Origin: Stenotrophomonas lactitubi
Lineage (GTDB): Bacteria > Pseudomonadota > Gammaproteobacteria > Xanthomonadales > Xanthomonadaceae
Assembly (NCBI RefSeq): GCF_002803515.1
Contig: NZ_PHQX01000001.1
Location: forward strand, 2,976,001 to 3,040,000
DNA: 64,000 nt
Direction: 5' to 3'
The notes under the pieces are model-generated. The model was given only the letters and a program-made list of their open reading frames with translations, had not been told where the DNA came from and made no database searches. A program made the position numbers and the translations under genes. Positions 52,419 to 62,000 of this stretch are shown here, piece by piece (position 1 is the stretch's first letter; each line of letters begins with the position of its first letter).

Positions 52419-54518
52419 ATGGCGATGTCCCTGGCCGAAATCCGCTACCTGATCAATCGCCTGACCGGGCTGGCCCGCCGCAGCCTGGCCAGCCTGCGCA
52501 CCCGCGGCTGGCGGGCCACCTGGCAGCGGATCCGCGTGCACAGCCAGCGCGCCGTCCCAGCACCGCGTAAACCGTTGTACCTGCCACCGGCACAGCCGTT
52601 CGCTCCCTTCACGGTGCCGACCAGCGATACGCCGGACGTCAGCATCGTCATTCCGGTCTACAACCACGTCGACCATACCCTGGCCTGCCTGCGCGCCCTG
52701 GCCGCGCACCCGCCGTCGGTGCCCTGCGAGATCCTCGTCGTGGACGACGGCAGCAGCGACGCGACGGTGCAGTGGATGCCGCAGATCAGCGGCCTGCGCT
52801 ACGAAGTGCGCGAGCGCAACGGTGGCTTCATCGAGGCCTGCAACGATGGCGTGTCGCGCACGCGCGGTCGCTACGTGGTGCTGCTCAACAACGATACGGT
52901 GCCGCAGCCGGGCTGGCTGGAGGCATTGCTGGACACCTTTGCGACCGTCGCCGATGCCGGCCTGGTCGGCAGCCAGCTGCTGTACCCCGACGGCCGCCTG
53001 CAGGAATCGGGCGGGGTGATCTTCGCCGATGGCAGCGGCTGGAGCTACGGCCGTTTCGAAGCGGCCGATGATCCCCGCTTCGCCAGCCTGCGCGACGTCG
53101 ATTACTGCTCCGGCGCCGCGCTGATGCTGCCCCGCGCACTGTGGCAACAACTGGGCGGCTTCGACACCCGCTACAAGCCGGCCTACTACGAAGACACCGA
53201 CCTGGCCTTCCGCGTACGTGCGCAGGGCCTGCGCGTGCTGGTGCAGCCGGCCAGCCGGGTGATCCACGATGAAGGCACCAGCAACGGCACCGATACCGGC
53301 AGCGGCGTGAAGGCCTACCAGGTACGCAACCAAGGTGTTTTCGCAGCCAGATGGGCGGCTGAACTGGCCTCCCATCCGAAGGTCGGCGCGGTGCCCTCGC
53401 CGGCGCTGCTGCTGCGCGGCCGGCGCCAGGTGCTGATCCTCGATGAGGAAGTGCCGCGCCCGGAGCGCGACTCCGGCTCGCTGCGGCAGGTCAACCTGAT
53501 CCGCCTGCTGTTGCAGGGCGGCGCCCACGTGGTGTTCGTGCCCACCCGGCGCGAACACGGCGGCGTGGCGACCGAAGCACTGCAGCGGATGGGCGTGGAA
53601 GTCTGGTACACGCCCTTCCTGGACGGTGTTGCAGGCTGGCTGCGCAGCCACGGCACCCGCTTCAACGTGGTGATGATGGTGCGCCACCACGTCGCCAACG
53701 AATGCCTGCCGCTGCTCAAACGCTATGCACCGCAGGCCCGCACCGTGTTCGACACCGTCGACCTGCACTACCTGCGCGAGCGCCGTGGTGCGGAAGTGGC
53801 GGGCGATGCTGGCCTGCTGCGCAACGCCGAACGCACCCGCGCCAGCGAACTGGCAGTGATGGACCGGTGCGACATCACCGTGCTGGTCAGCGCCGCCGAG
53901 CGCGAACAGCTGCAGGCCGATGCACCCCAGGTGCGGGTGGAGCTGATCTCCAACCTGCATGAGGTTGCCGGCGCGGGCGCGCCGTTCGCGCAGCGCCACG
54001 ACCTGGTGTTCGTCGGCGGCTTCCGCCATCCGCCGAACCTGGATGCGATGGAGTGGTTCATCGGCGACGTGTTCCCGCGCATCCGCGGTGCGCTGCCGCA
54101 GGTGCGCCTGCATTGCATCGGTGCCGGCGCACCTGACACGCTGCAGGCCCTGGCAGCCAACCAGCCGGGCGTAGTGATGCATGGCTTCGTCGAAGACATC
54201 GTTCCGTACATGGACGGTGCCCGCATCGCCATCGCGCCGCTGCGTTTCGGCGCTGGCGTGAAGGGCAAGATCAATCTGAGCATGGCCCATGGCCAGCCCG
54301 TGGTCGGCACCACCTGCGCGGTGGAAGGCATGCATCTGCGTGCCGGCCAGGATGTGCTGGTGGCCGACGATGCAACGGGCTTTGCCGATGCGGTGGTCCG
54401 CCTGTACCAGGACCCCGTTCTCTGGCAGCAGCTGGCCGCCGCTGGCCTGGCCAACGTGGCCGAGCATTTCTCGCTGGATGCCGCGTCGGCGACCGTGCAG
54501 CGGGTGTTCTTCGACTAG
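52419..54518 (+). CDS. Two-domain GT2-GT4 glycosyltransferase
   Basis: In this 699-aa protein an N-terminal GT2 (GT-A) domain covers about residues 70-320: VSIVIPVYNH, VVDDGSSD, LLNNDT as the DxD-type site, and YYEDTDLAFR. A C-terminal GT4-like GT-B domain with FVGGFRHPPNLDAMEWF and IAIAPLRFGAGVKGK covers the last 300. There is no membrane helix. Such fusions often build O-antigen or capsule repeats, but no other surface polysaccharide gene is nearby. GGAG lies 10 nt before the ATG. Its TAG stop overlaps the opposite-strand stop of the next gene in CTAG. Confidence 0.88.
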   Translation: MAMSLAEIRYLINRLTGLARRSLASLRTRGWRATWQRIRVHSQRAVPAPRKPLYLPPAQPFAPFTVPTSDTPDVSIVIPVYNHVDHTLACLRALAAHPPSVPCEILVVDDGSSDATVQWMPQISGLRYEVRERNGGFIEACNDGVSRTRGRYVVLLNNDTVPQPGWLEALLDTFATVADAGLVGSQLLYPDGRLQESGGVIFADGSGWSYGRFEAADDPRFASLRDVDYCSGAALMLPRALWQQLGGFDTRYKPAYYEDTDLAFRVRAQGLRVLVQPASRVIHDEGTSNGTDTGSGVKAYQVRNQGVFAARWAAELASHPKVGAVPSPALLLRGRRQVLILDEEVPRPERDSGSLRQVNLIRLLLQGGAHVVFVPTRREHGGVATEALQRMGVEVWYTPFLDGVAGWLRSHGTRFNVVMMVRHHVANECLPLLKRYAPQARTVFDTVDLHYLRERRGAEVAGDAGLLRNAERTRASELAVMDRCDITVLVSAAEREQLQADAPQVRVELISNLHEVAGAGAPFAQRHDLVFVGGFRHPPNLDAMEWFIGDVFPRIRGALPQVRLHCIGAGAPDTLQALAANQPGVVMHGFVEDIVPYMDGARIAIAPLRFGAGVKGKINLSMAHGQPVVGTTCAVEGMHLRAGQDVLVADDATGFADAVVRLYQDPVLWQQLAAAGLANVAEHFSLDAASATVQRVFFD

Positions 54519-56080
54519 TCGATGTGACCGCCTGCGTGCCGCAGGCGGTCCTCGAACGCGGCAAGCTCGGCCAGATCCGGCTGCAACCGCCGCACCTGCT
54601 CCACGGCCGAGGCGGCAAATTCCACATCCCCGCGGCCCAGCCGTTCGCTGCCGATCGCCAGCCAGCGCTGCGCCAGACGGGCACGCGCATCGGGCAATCC
54701 TGCGGCGGTCGGCGCCAGCGTCTGCCAGGCCTGCAGGCACGCACCTGCGGCCTGCACCCGGTTCTGTCGCAGGTTGTCATCGAAGCAGGACCTGCTGGCG
54801 GGCAGCAGACGCGCGGCCGCCGCCTTGACCCGGCTGTCGCGCGGCGCCAGTGCCTGCGCTTCGCGCAACGCATCGAAGGCGCTGTGACCGGGGGGGCTGA
54901 TCCACTGCCCGGCACGCTCGGCACGATCGATCTGGCGCAACCGATCACGCAGCTGGCGCTCACGCTGGGCAGCGCTGATGCCCGGCTGCTGCAACGACTG
55001 GCGTGCCTGTCGCGCACGCTGCAGGCGCTGTGCCAGCTGCTGCTGCGCCGTCTGCGAGGCGCCCAGCCCTGCCGCCAGCGCAGCATCCTTGTCGGCCGCC
55101 TCGAACTGGAAGTCGTCAGCCCGCTTCTGGCTGCGCGCCAGCAACGCCTGCACGGTCTGCTCGCGCCCACGCAGTGCAGTGGGATCATCGGCGGTGACCG
55201 CCAGCACGGCCTGGAAACTGTCGGCAGCCGTCTCGAGCTGCTGACGTTTGAGCGCACGCTGACCTTGCTGCAGCCGCTGGTCGACGGCCTGGGCCAGCGC
55301 TTCCTGGCTGGCAGGAAGCTCGGAATGACCTGCATCGAACTGGCGTGCTCGCTGCAGGATCGCAGCCGCCGTGGCCAGTTCGCCGCGCGCGGCCTGGGCA
55401 CGTGCCTGCTGCAGCAGGTCGCTCAATGCATCCTCGCGACCTTCCAGCGCAGGCAGATAGTCCGGCTGCAGCGCCAGCACACGCTGGAACAACGGCAGCG
55501 CGCTGCTATCGCCGTCGTCCAGCCGCCCGGCTGCAAAGGCATTGCGGGCCTGCGCAAGCAGCGCGCCGATGCCAGCGCCGGCACGACGACGCGCCTGCAG
55601 TTGCTGCGCCACCGCGTCTGCCTCGGCACGCGGCACCTGCAGCTCACGCGCCAACGCCAAGGCCTGCGCACTGCCGTCCAGGTCGCCCGCCTGCAGCCGC
55701 TCACGCGATTGCTGCAACGCCGCCGCGCCGGTGCGGGCCAGGCCCTGCCGCGCCTGCGGGCGGTCGCCATCCAGGGCCAGCACCGCCTGGTAGCGCTCGC
55801 GTGCGCCGCTGCCGTCGGCCGCAGTCAGGCGTCCTTCCGCCAGCGCGCGATCGCCCTCGGCCAGCAGTTGCTCTATCTGTGGCTCATCCCAGAACCAGTC
55901 GGCCAGCGGCTTGCGCACCAGCACCAGCAGCACGAACACCGCTGCAGCAGCCAACAGCGCCCAACGCCACACCCGGCGCGCATGGCGCGCCTGCAGCCAC
56001 CACCAGCGGCTTTCGCGGCGAACGCGATCGAGCGCCGGATGTGCGGCGCCGTGTGAGCGATGCGGGGGCTCGCGTTCCAT
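54515..56080 (-). CDS. Membrane-anchored TPR/helical-repeat protein of unknown function
   Basis: This 521-aa protein has a basic cytoplasmic N-terminus (residues 1-37), one membrane helix at about 38-57 (WALLAAAAVFVLLVLV) and a long Ala/Gln/Leu/Arg-rich alpha-helical region made of TPR-like 34-residue repeats (GDRALAEGRL..., LQAGDLDGSAQAL..., LFQRVLALQPDYLPALEG). The TPR part should lie in the periplasm. I do not recognise a named family beyond TPR. It is 30 bp downstream of relA on the same strand and may be co-transcribed with it. Confidence 0.75.
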   Translation of the reverse strand: MEREPPHRSHGAAHPALDRVRRESRWWWLQARHARRVWRWALLAAAAVFVLLVLVRKPLADWFWDEPQIEQLLAEGDRALAEGRLTAADGSGARERYQAVLALDGDRPQARQGLARTGAAALQQSRERLQAGDLDGSAQALALARELQVPRAEADAVAQQLQARRRAGAGIGALLAQARNAFAAGRLDDGDSSALPLFQRVLALQPDYLPALEGREDALSDLLQQARAQAARGELATAAAILQRARQFDAGHSELPASQEALAQAVDQRLQQGQRALKRQQLETAADSFQAVLAVTADDPTALRGREQTVQALLARSQKRADDFQFEAADKDAALAAGLGASQTAQQQLAQRLQRARQARQSLQQPGISAAQRERQLRDRLRQIDRAERAGQWISPPGHSAFDALREAQALAPRDSRVKAAAARLLPASRSCFDDNLRQNRVQAAGACLQAWQTLAPTAAGLPDARARLAQRWLAIGSERLGRGDVEFAASAVEQVRRLQPDLAELAAFEDRLRHAGGHID

Positions 56081-56110
56081 GCGTGCAGGGTAGCCGGGGC
56101 AGCGTGAAGC

Positions 56111-58267
56111 TCAGCCCAGACGACGCGCCTCGCTGACGCCCGGCAGCGCATCGAGCTTGCCCAGCAGATTCGACAACTGGCCGTAGTCGCTGACCTTCAG
56201 CCGCAGGCGCAGATGCGCGCGGCCGCTGTTGCGGACGTTGTCGCTGTGGATGTCCAGCACGTAGGCGTCTTCCTGTGCGATCAGGTTGGTGATGTCCTTC
56301 AGCAGCCAGCGGCGGTCAACTGCCTCGACCACCACGTCCACTTCATAGCCGCCGCCGGCCTGGCCCCATTCCACCGGCAGGATCCGCTGCGGGCTGGTCG
56401 CAGCCAGCCGCGCCAGTGCGACGCAGTCTGCACGATGCACCGTGACACCCCGGCTACGGGTCAGGTAGCCGACAATCGGTTCGCCTGCCACCGGCTGGCA
56501 GCAGCGCGCCAGCTGCACCAGCAGGTTGCCCACGCCCTGTACGGTGAACTTGGACTTGCCCAGGTTCTCGCGGCGCGCGGTCGGCCGCGGCAGGGTTGGC
56601 GGCGTGACCGGCTGGCTGGCCGCACGCTCGGCTTCCAGCAGCGAACGGCTGACCTGGTTGGGGCCGGTATCGCCGAGGGCGACCTGGATGTACAGGTCGT
56701 CGACACTGTCGGCATGGAATTTCTTCGCCGCCGCGGACAGGTCCGAATGCTGCAGGCCCAGCCGTTTCAGTTCGCGCTCCAGCAGCTCGCGCCCCGCCTG
56801 CACGTTGCGCGCACGGTCCAGCTTGTGGAACCAGCTGCGCACCTTCTCGCGCGAGCGGTTGCTGGCCAGGAAGCCGTTGGCCGGCATCAGCCAGTCGCGG
56901 CGCGGGTCGGCCTCCTTGCCGGTCAGGATCTCGACCCGATCACCGCTGCGCAGCCGGTAGGTCAACGGCACGATGCGGCCGTTGACCTTGGCGCCACGGC
57001 AGCGGTGCCCGACCATGGTGTGCACCTGGTAGGCAAAATCCAGCGGTGTGGCACCCTGCGGCAGGTCCAGCACCTCGTCCTTCGGGGTCAACGCGTAGAC
57101 CCGGTCTTCGGTCAGCTCGGCATCGAGCGCGCCGGCCAGTTCATTGCCCTGCCCGTCCTGTGCCTGCTCCAGCAGCTGCCGCATCCAGGTGATCTTGCGA
57201 TCGAACGACTTCTCCGCGCCCTTGCCTCCCTCCTTGTACTTCCAGTGCGCGGCCACGCCCAGCTCGGCCTGTGCGTGCATGTCGTGGGTCCGGATCTGCA
57301 CTTCGATGGTGCGCCCTTCCGGGCCGACCACCGCCGTGTGCAGCGAGCGGTAGTCGTTGGCCTTGGGCCGGGCGATGTAATCGTCGAACTCGCTCGGCAC
57401 CGGCGCCCACAGCGCATGCACCACCCCGAGCGCGGCGTAGCAGGCGGCCACGTCGTCGACCATCACCCGTACCGCACGGATGTCATACAGCTGGTCGAAG
57501 GCCAGGCGCTTCTTCTGCATCTTCCGCCAGATGCTGTAGATGTGCTTGGGTCGGCCACTGACCTCGGCGTGGATGCCCTGCACGCCCAGTTCGCGCGACA
57601 GCACCTTCTTCACGTTCTCGACGTAGCGCTCGCGGGCGATACGCGTTTCGTCGACCTCGCGCGCGATGCGCCGGTAGGTGTCCGGTTCCAGGTGGCGGAA
57701 CGCCAGGTCTTCCAGTTCCCATTTCAGTTGCCAGATGCCCAGCCGGTTGGCCAGCGGCGCATGGATGTCGCGGGTCAACTGGGCCAGCGCGCGGCGCTGC
57801 TCCTCATCGAGCTTGTCGGCCGCGCGCATGCGCGCCAGCTGCCGGGCCAGCAGGATCGGCACCACCCGCAGGTCGCGGATGATGGCCAGCAGCAACCGGC
57901 GCAGGCCCTCGCTGTTGCGGCCCGCCTCGCGACCGGCGTGCAGGGCCCACACCGGGTCGGCCGCATCCTGGCCGTCGAGCAGGCCGATCACCGCCGCCTT
58001 GTGGCTGCCCAACGGCAGTGTGTCGAGGTGGACGCGCAGGCCGGGCAGATCGAACAGCAGGGCCGCCACCACGGCGCCCTCGTCTGCCGAGAGCATCGCC
58101 AGCGCGTCCAGGGTATCGCCCAGCACCGACCAGCTGGCACGCATCTGCGGGTCGCAGTCCGGCGATTCCCAATGCCCGCGCAGGGCCTGGCGCAGCGGAG
58201 CAGGCAGCACGGCTGCCGAGGGACGGTTCAACAAGGCATCCAGGCCGGGGACGGAAGCGCGGTTCAC
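56111..58267 (-). CDS. relA: (p)ppGpp synthetase RelA
   Basis: This 718-aa protein starts at a GTG (58265-58267); no ATG is available before residue 42. The N-terminal hydrolase domain lacks the HD pair (it reads LLFDLPG where active enzymes have an H-D), so it is monofunctional RelA rather than SpoT. The synthetase domain has RPKHIYSIWRKMQKK, YDIRAVRVMV and YRSLHTAVVGPEGRTIEVQIRT. A TGS domain follows (VYALTPKDEVLDLPQGATPLDFAY), then a helical/zinc-finger-like region and a C-terminal ACT domain. It makes (p)ppGpp in response to uncharged tRNA on ribosomes. Confidence 0.95.
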   Translation of the reverse strand: MNRASVPGLDALLNRPSAAVLPAPLRQALRGHWESPDCDPQMRASWSVLGDTLDALAMLSADEGAVVAALLFDLPGLRVHLDTLPLGSHKAAVIGLLDGQDAADPVWALHAGREAGRNSEGLRRLLLAIIRDLRVVPILLARQLARMRAADKLDEEQRRALAQLTRDIHAPLANRLGIWQLKWELEDLAFRHLEPDTYRRIAREVDETRIARERYVENVKKVLSRELGVQGIHAEVSGRPKHIYSIWRKMQKKRLAFDQLYDIRAVRVMVDDVAACYAALGVVHALWAPVPSEFDDYIARPKANDYRSLHTAVVGPEGRTIEVQIRTHDMHAQAELGVAAHWKYKEGGKGAEKSFDRKITWMRQLLEQAQDGQGNELAGALDAELTEDRVYALTPKDEVLDLPQGATPLDFAYQVHTMVGHRCRGAKVNGRIVPLTYRLRSGDRVEILTGKEADPRRDWLMPANGFLASNRSREKVRSWFHKLDRARNVQAGRELLERELKRLGLQHSDLSAAAKKFHADSVDDLYIQVALGDTGPNQVSRSLLEAERAASQPVTPPTLPRPTARRENLGKSKFTVQGVGNLLVQLARCCQPVAGEPIVGYLTRSRGVTVHRADCVALARLAATSPQRILPVEWGQAGGGYEVDVVVEAVDRRWLLKDITNLIAQEDAYVLDIHSDNVRNSGRAHLRLRLKVSDYGQLSNLLGKLDALPGVSEARRLG

Positions 58268-58397
58268 AGCATCGAGCAGGCAAGACAGAAGCCCCTACAC
58301 TAGCGCCGCAGCCGTTCAGGAACAATCGCCACGGCCACCATCGCCGGGAATGTGGACATGCCGCTACACTCGCCGACATCCACGGGAGAGTTCCGCC

Positions 58398-58934
58398 ATG
58401 CCTTCGATCACCCTGCCTTTCCGCCCGCGCCTGCTGGCCTGTGCCGCCCTGCTGCTGTCCCTGTCGGCACCCGCGCTGGCCCAGCGCGTGGTGCAGGGTG
58501 ACCTGCAGCAGCAGATGTCAGCGGCCGAATTCAAGGCCGCCGGCCTGGACAAACTCAATGCCGCCGAGCTGGCCACGCTGAACCGCTGGCTGCAGGGCAA
58601 GGTTGAAGCCGCCACCACCGAAGCCGTCGCTGCGGTGCGCGAAGAAGCGCGCGAGGAAGGCCGTCAGGAAGTGATCGTGAAGAACCGCGGCTTCTTCGAC
58701 TTCGGCAGCAACGAGCCGATCAGCGGCGTGCTGCAGGGCGAATTCCGCGGCTTCGGCAAGGGCCGGATCTACGTGCTGGACAATGGCCAGCAGTGGGAAC
58801 AGACCGATGCCACCTCGGTTTCCGGCGTACGCAAGCAGTCGCCGAAGGTCAGCATCAGCCCCGGGGTGATGGGCGTGTGGTACCTGAAGGTCGAAGGCGT
58901 GAACACCCAGCCCAAGGTGCGCCGCACCAAGTAA
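58398..58934 (+). CDS. Conserved secreted protein of unknown function
   Basis: This 178-aa protein has a Sec signal peptide (RLLACAALLLSLSAPALAQ, cut near residue 28). A Glu-rich helix (AVAAVREEAREEGRQEV) joins it to a compact beta domain (GVLQGEFRGFGKGRIYVLDNGQQW). The start has GGGAGAG 9 nt upstream. Similar proteins occur through Xanthomonadaceae without a function. It lies divergent from relA with 130 bp between starts. A SMAG unit and a strong hairpin follow it. Confidence 0.85.
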   Translation: MPSITLPFRPRLLACAALLLSLSAPALAQRVVQGDLQQQMSAAEFKAAGLDKLNAAELATLNRWLQGKVEAATTEAVAAVREEAREEGRQEVIVKNRGFFDFGSNEPISGVLQGEFRGFGKGRIYVLDNGQQWEQTDATSVSGVRKQSPKVSISPGVMGVWYLKVEGVNTQPKVRRTK

Positions 58935-58967
58935 CGGCGCCATCGGCCGCTACCGCCGGGACCCGCA

Positions 58968-58990
58968 GTAGATCCACGCCATGCGTGGAT
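58968..58990 (+). repeat. SMAG-type unit
   Basis: GTAGATCCACGC-CATGCGTGGAT: GTAG head and a 7-bp ATCCACG stem, the same subtype as the unit at 45758. Confidence 0.85.
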
Positions 58991-59002
58991 GGCATTCCGC
59001 TT

Positions 59003-59031
59003 GACCCCACCGGCGAGCACCCGGCGGGGTC
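59003..59031. terminator. Hairpin between convergent genes (possible bidirectional terminator)
   Basis: GACCCCACCGG (59003-59013) pairs with CCGGCGGGGTC (59021-59031) over 11 positions with one mismatch. There is no T run, so it may act with Rho or only protect 3' ends. Confidence 0.5.
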
Positions 59032-59041
59032 GGGCCAAGGG

Positions 59042-62000
59042 TTACGAGGCCTGGCGCAGTGCGGTCACCCGCTGCGCCAGTTTCTTCGCCGAAACGCCGG
59101 TGCGTGCGCCCAGCTCCTGCGCGAACAACGACACCCTCAGTTCTTCCAGGTCCCAGCGCAGTGCCTGCCACTGCGGCCGCTCGCGCAGGCCCTGCCGCTC
59201 GCCCACCTGCAACGCCTCCAGGAACGGATGCAGTTCCAGCATGCGCGCCTGGTCACGCGGCGGATCGCGCTTGGCACGTTCGGTACGCAGGATCATCGCT
59301 TTCAGGTAGCGCGGGTACTGCGCCAAGGCGTCAGCCGGCGTGTCACGCAGGAAACCCGGATGGATCAGCCCGACCAGCTGCGCTTCCATGTCATCCAGAT
59401 TGCCGCGCGCCCAGCCCATCAACGGCGCCTCCAGCATCGGCTTCAATTCGGCCACCAGGGCGAGAATCGATTCGGCCAGCTTCAACCGCTGCATGGCTTC
59501 GCCGAACAGCGTTTTTGCTGCGTGTTCGCGGCGCTGTTCGAATGCCACCGCATCGCGGATATCGCCCAGGCCGTCGGCCAGTACGGCATTCATCGCTGCA
59601 TCGACCAGATCGCCACGCAGGCGCTCCTGGGTTTCGATCGAGGCGTACAACAGGCCGGTTTTCGCTGCGACCGGCAACTGCTTGCGTGCCTGCTTGATCT
59701 TCTCGCCCAGGCCGATCTCCAGCAGCCGGCGCACGCCGAGCGGGTGTAATTCCTCGGCCTGTTGGCGATCGGCGTAGATACGCAATGCGACGCTGTCACC
59801 CTCATCCTTCAGCGCGGGATAGGCCGGCACGCCGGCTTCGCCCGGCACCTGCAGCGGAATCGGCGTGGCCGGGAACGTGCGCAGACCATCGGCCGCCATC
59901 TCGCGCCCGGCACGCGCGGCGAACGCATCGCCGGCCTGGCCGCCGAATTTCGCACGCAGCACATCCAGATCGCGCGACGTCGCCAGCACCTTGCCCTGCT
60001 CATCGCGCAGGCGCAGGTTCATGTGCAGGTGCGGCTCGATTGAACCGGGCTCGAAATCGGTCGCGGCCACGCTTGCCCCGGTTGCCCGTGACAGGAAGCG
60101 CGCCAGCTCACCGGTGATCGCATCGGCGCTGGGTTGCGAGAACGCTTCGTAGAAGGCGCGCGCGAAATCCGGCGCTGGCACGTAGTTGCGCCGCATCGCC
60201 TTGGGCAGGCTGCGGATCAACGCCGCCGCCTTGTCGGCAACGAAACCGGGCGCGAGCCATCCCAACTGCACCGCATCCAGCGCGTTGAGCAGATGCAACG
60301 GAACGTCCAGGGTCACGCCGTCATCCTCGGCGCCCGGCTCGAAACGGTAGTGCAGCGGCAGCCGCGCCTGGCCCAGGGCCAGGTACTTCGGGTAGCGCTC
60401 CTGCTCGCTGCCTTCACCCGGCAGCAGATCCACCAGCGACCAGTGCAGTCCCTTGCGCTGTTCCGGCGGCAACGCCTTCCACCACGCATCCAGCCCGGAC
60501 GCGGAGTGGATCTGCGGCGGCACCCGGTCCAGGTACCAGCGTGCCTGCCAGTCCTCGTCGGCGACGATGCCGGCACGGCGCAGCTTGGCTTCTTCCTCGC
60601 GGGCCTGCTCCAGCACCTTCTGGTTGTCCGCCACGAAGCTGGCACGGGTGTTGATCTCACCGGTCACCAGTGCCTGGCGCACGAAGATGTCGTGCGCTTC
60701 GCCGGCATTGATGCGGCCGTAATGCACCGGTTTCTTCGGTGCCAGCACCAGCCCGAACAGGCTGATCTGTTCGGAGGCCAGCACCTGGCCCTGCGCACGC
60801 GACCAATGCGGATCGAAGTGCTTGCGCAGCAGCAGGTGCGGCAGTTCGGCAATCACCCAGTCCGGCTCGATTGCCGCCAGGGTCATGCCCCATACCTTCT
60901 GCGTATCCAGCAGGTTGGCCGCCAGCAGCCACGGCGGCGGCCGCTTGGACAGCGTCGAGCCGGGGAACGGCAGGAAACGCCGCTGGCGCGGCGCCTGGAA
61001 ATCGCCCTTCTCGCTGCGATGGCCGATCTGCGTGGGCAGGCCCGCCACCAGCGCCCGATGCAGGGTCTGGTAGGCAGTGGCGCGGACACGTTCGCTGTAA
61101 CCACCGCCGTCGGGCACCTGGTCCTTCTGCGCACGCGCGGCGACCGGCGCGGGCGCCGTTTCGGCCTTGCCCTCGCGGGCCAGGCGCGCGGCACGGTGCA
61201 GCTGGCCACGGGTCGCCTTTACCGCAGTGGCATCGTCGCGTGCGGCTGGCGGGGCACTGCTGCCAGCCAGCAGCGGCGCCATCGATACCTCATTGGTCTC
61301 TTCCTTCCAGCCCAGTTCCTCGCACAGCAGGCGCAGCTGCCGGTGCAGCTCGCGCCATTCACGCATGCGCAGGAAACCAAGGAAATGGCGGCCGCACCAA
61401 TCACGCAGCTTTGATTGCGTCAGATCCTCATGGGACTGGCGATAGGCATCCCACAGGCGCAACACACCGACGAACTCGGAGCGGCCGTCAGCGAACTGTG
61501 CATGTGCGTTGTCGGCGGCGCCACGCGCTTCGGGCGGTCGCTCGCGCGGATCCTGGATGCCCAGGAACGAGGCGATCACCAGCATCGGCCGCAGACAACC
61601 GGCCGCCTGTGCGGCCACCAGCATGCGTGCCAGCTTCACGTCCACCGGCAGGCGCGCCATCTGCTTGCCGATCGCGGTCAGATGGCGCTCACTGTCGATC
61701 GCCCCCAGCTCGGTCAGATGCTGCCAACCATCAGCGACGGCCCGCTCATCCGGCGCCTCAAGGAACGGGAAGTCCTCGATGCGGCCCAGGCCGAGCTGCA
61801 GCATGCGCAGGATCACCCCGGCCAGGCTGGAGCGACGGATCTCCGGATCAGTGAACTCCGGCCGTGCCTGGAAATCGGCCTCGGCATAAAGGCGATAGCA
61901 GATGCCCTCGGCCACGCGGCCACAGCGGCCCTTGCGCTGGTTGGCACTGGCCTGCGAGATCGGCTCGATGTGCAGGCGGTCAAGCTTGTTGCGCGGGCTG

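Noticed and set aside
56111..58267. Treating the relA-type gene as spoT
   Set aside because: The hydrolase His-Asp pair is missing in the N-terminal domain, so it is the monofunctional RelA.
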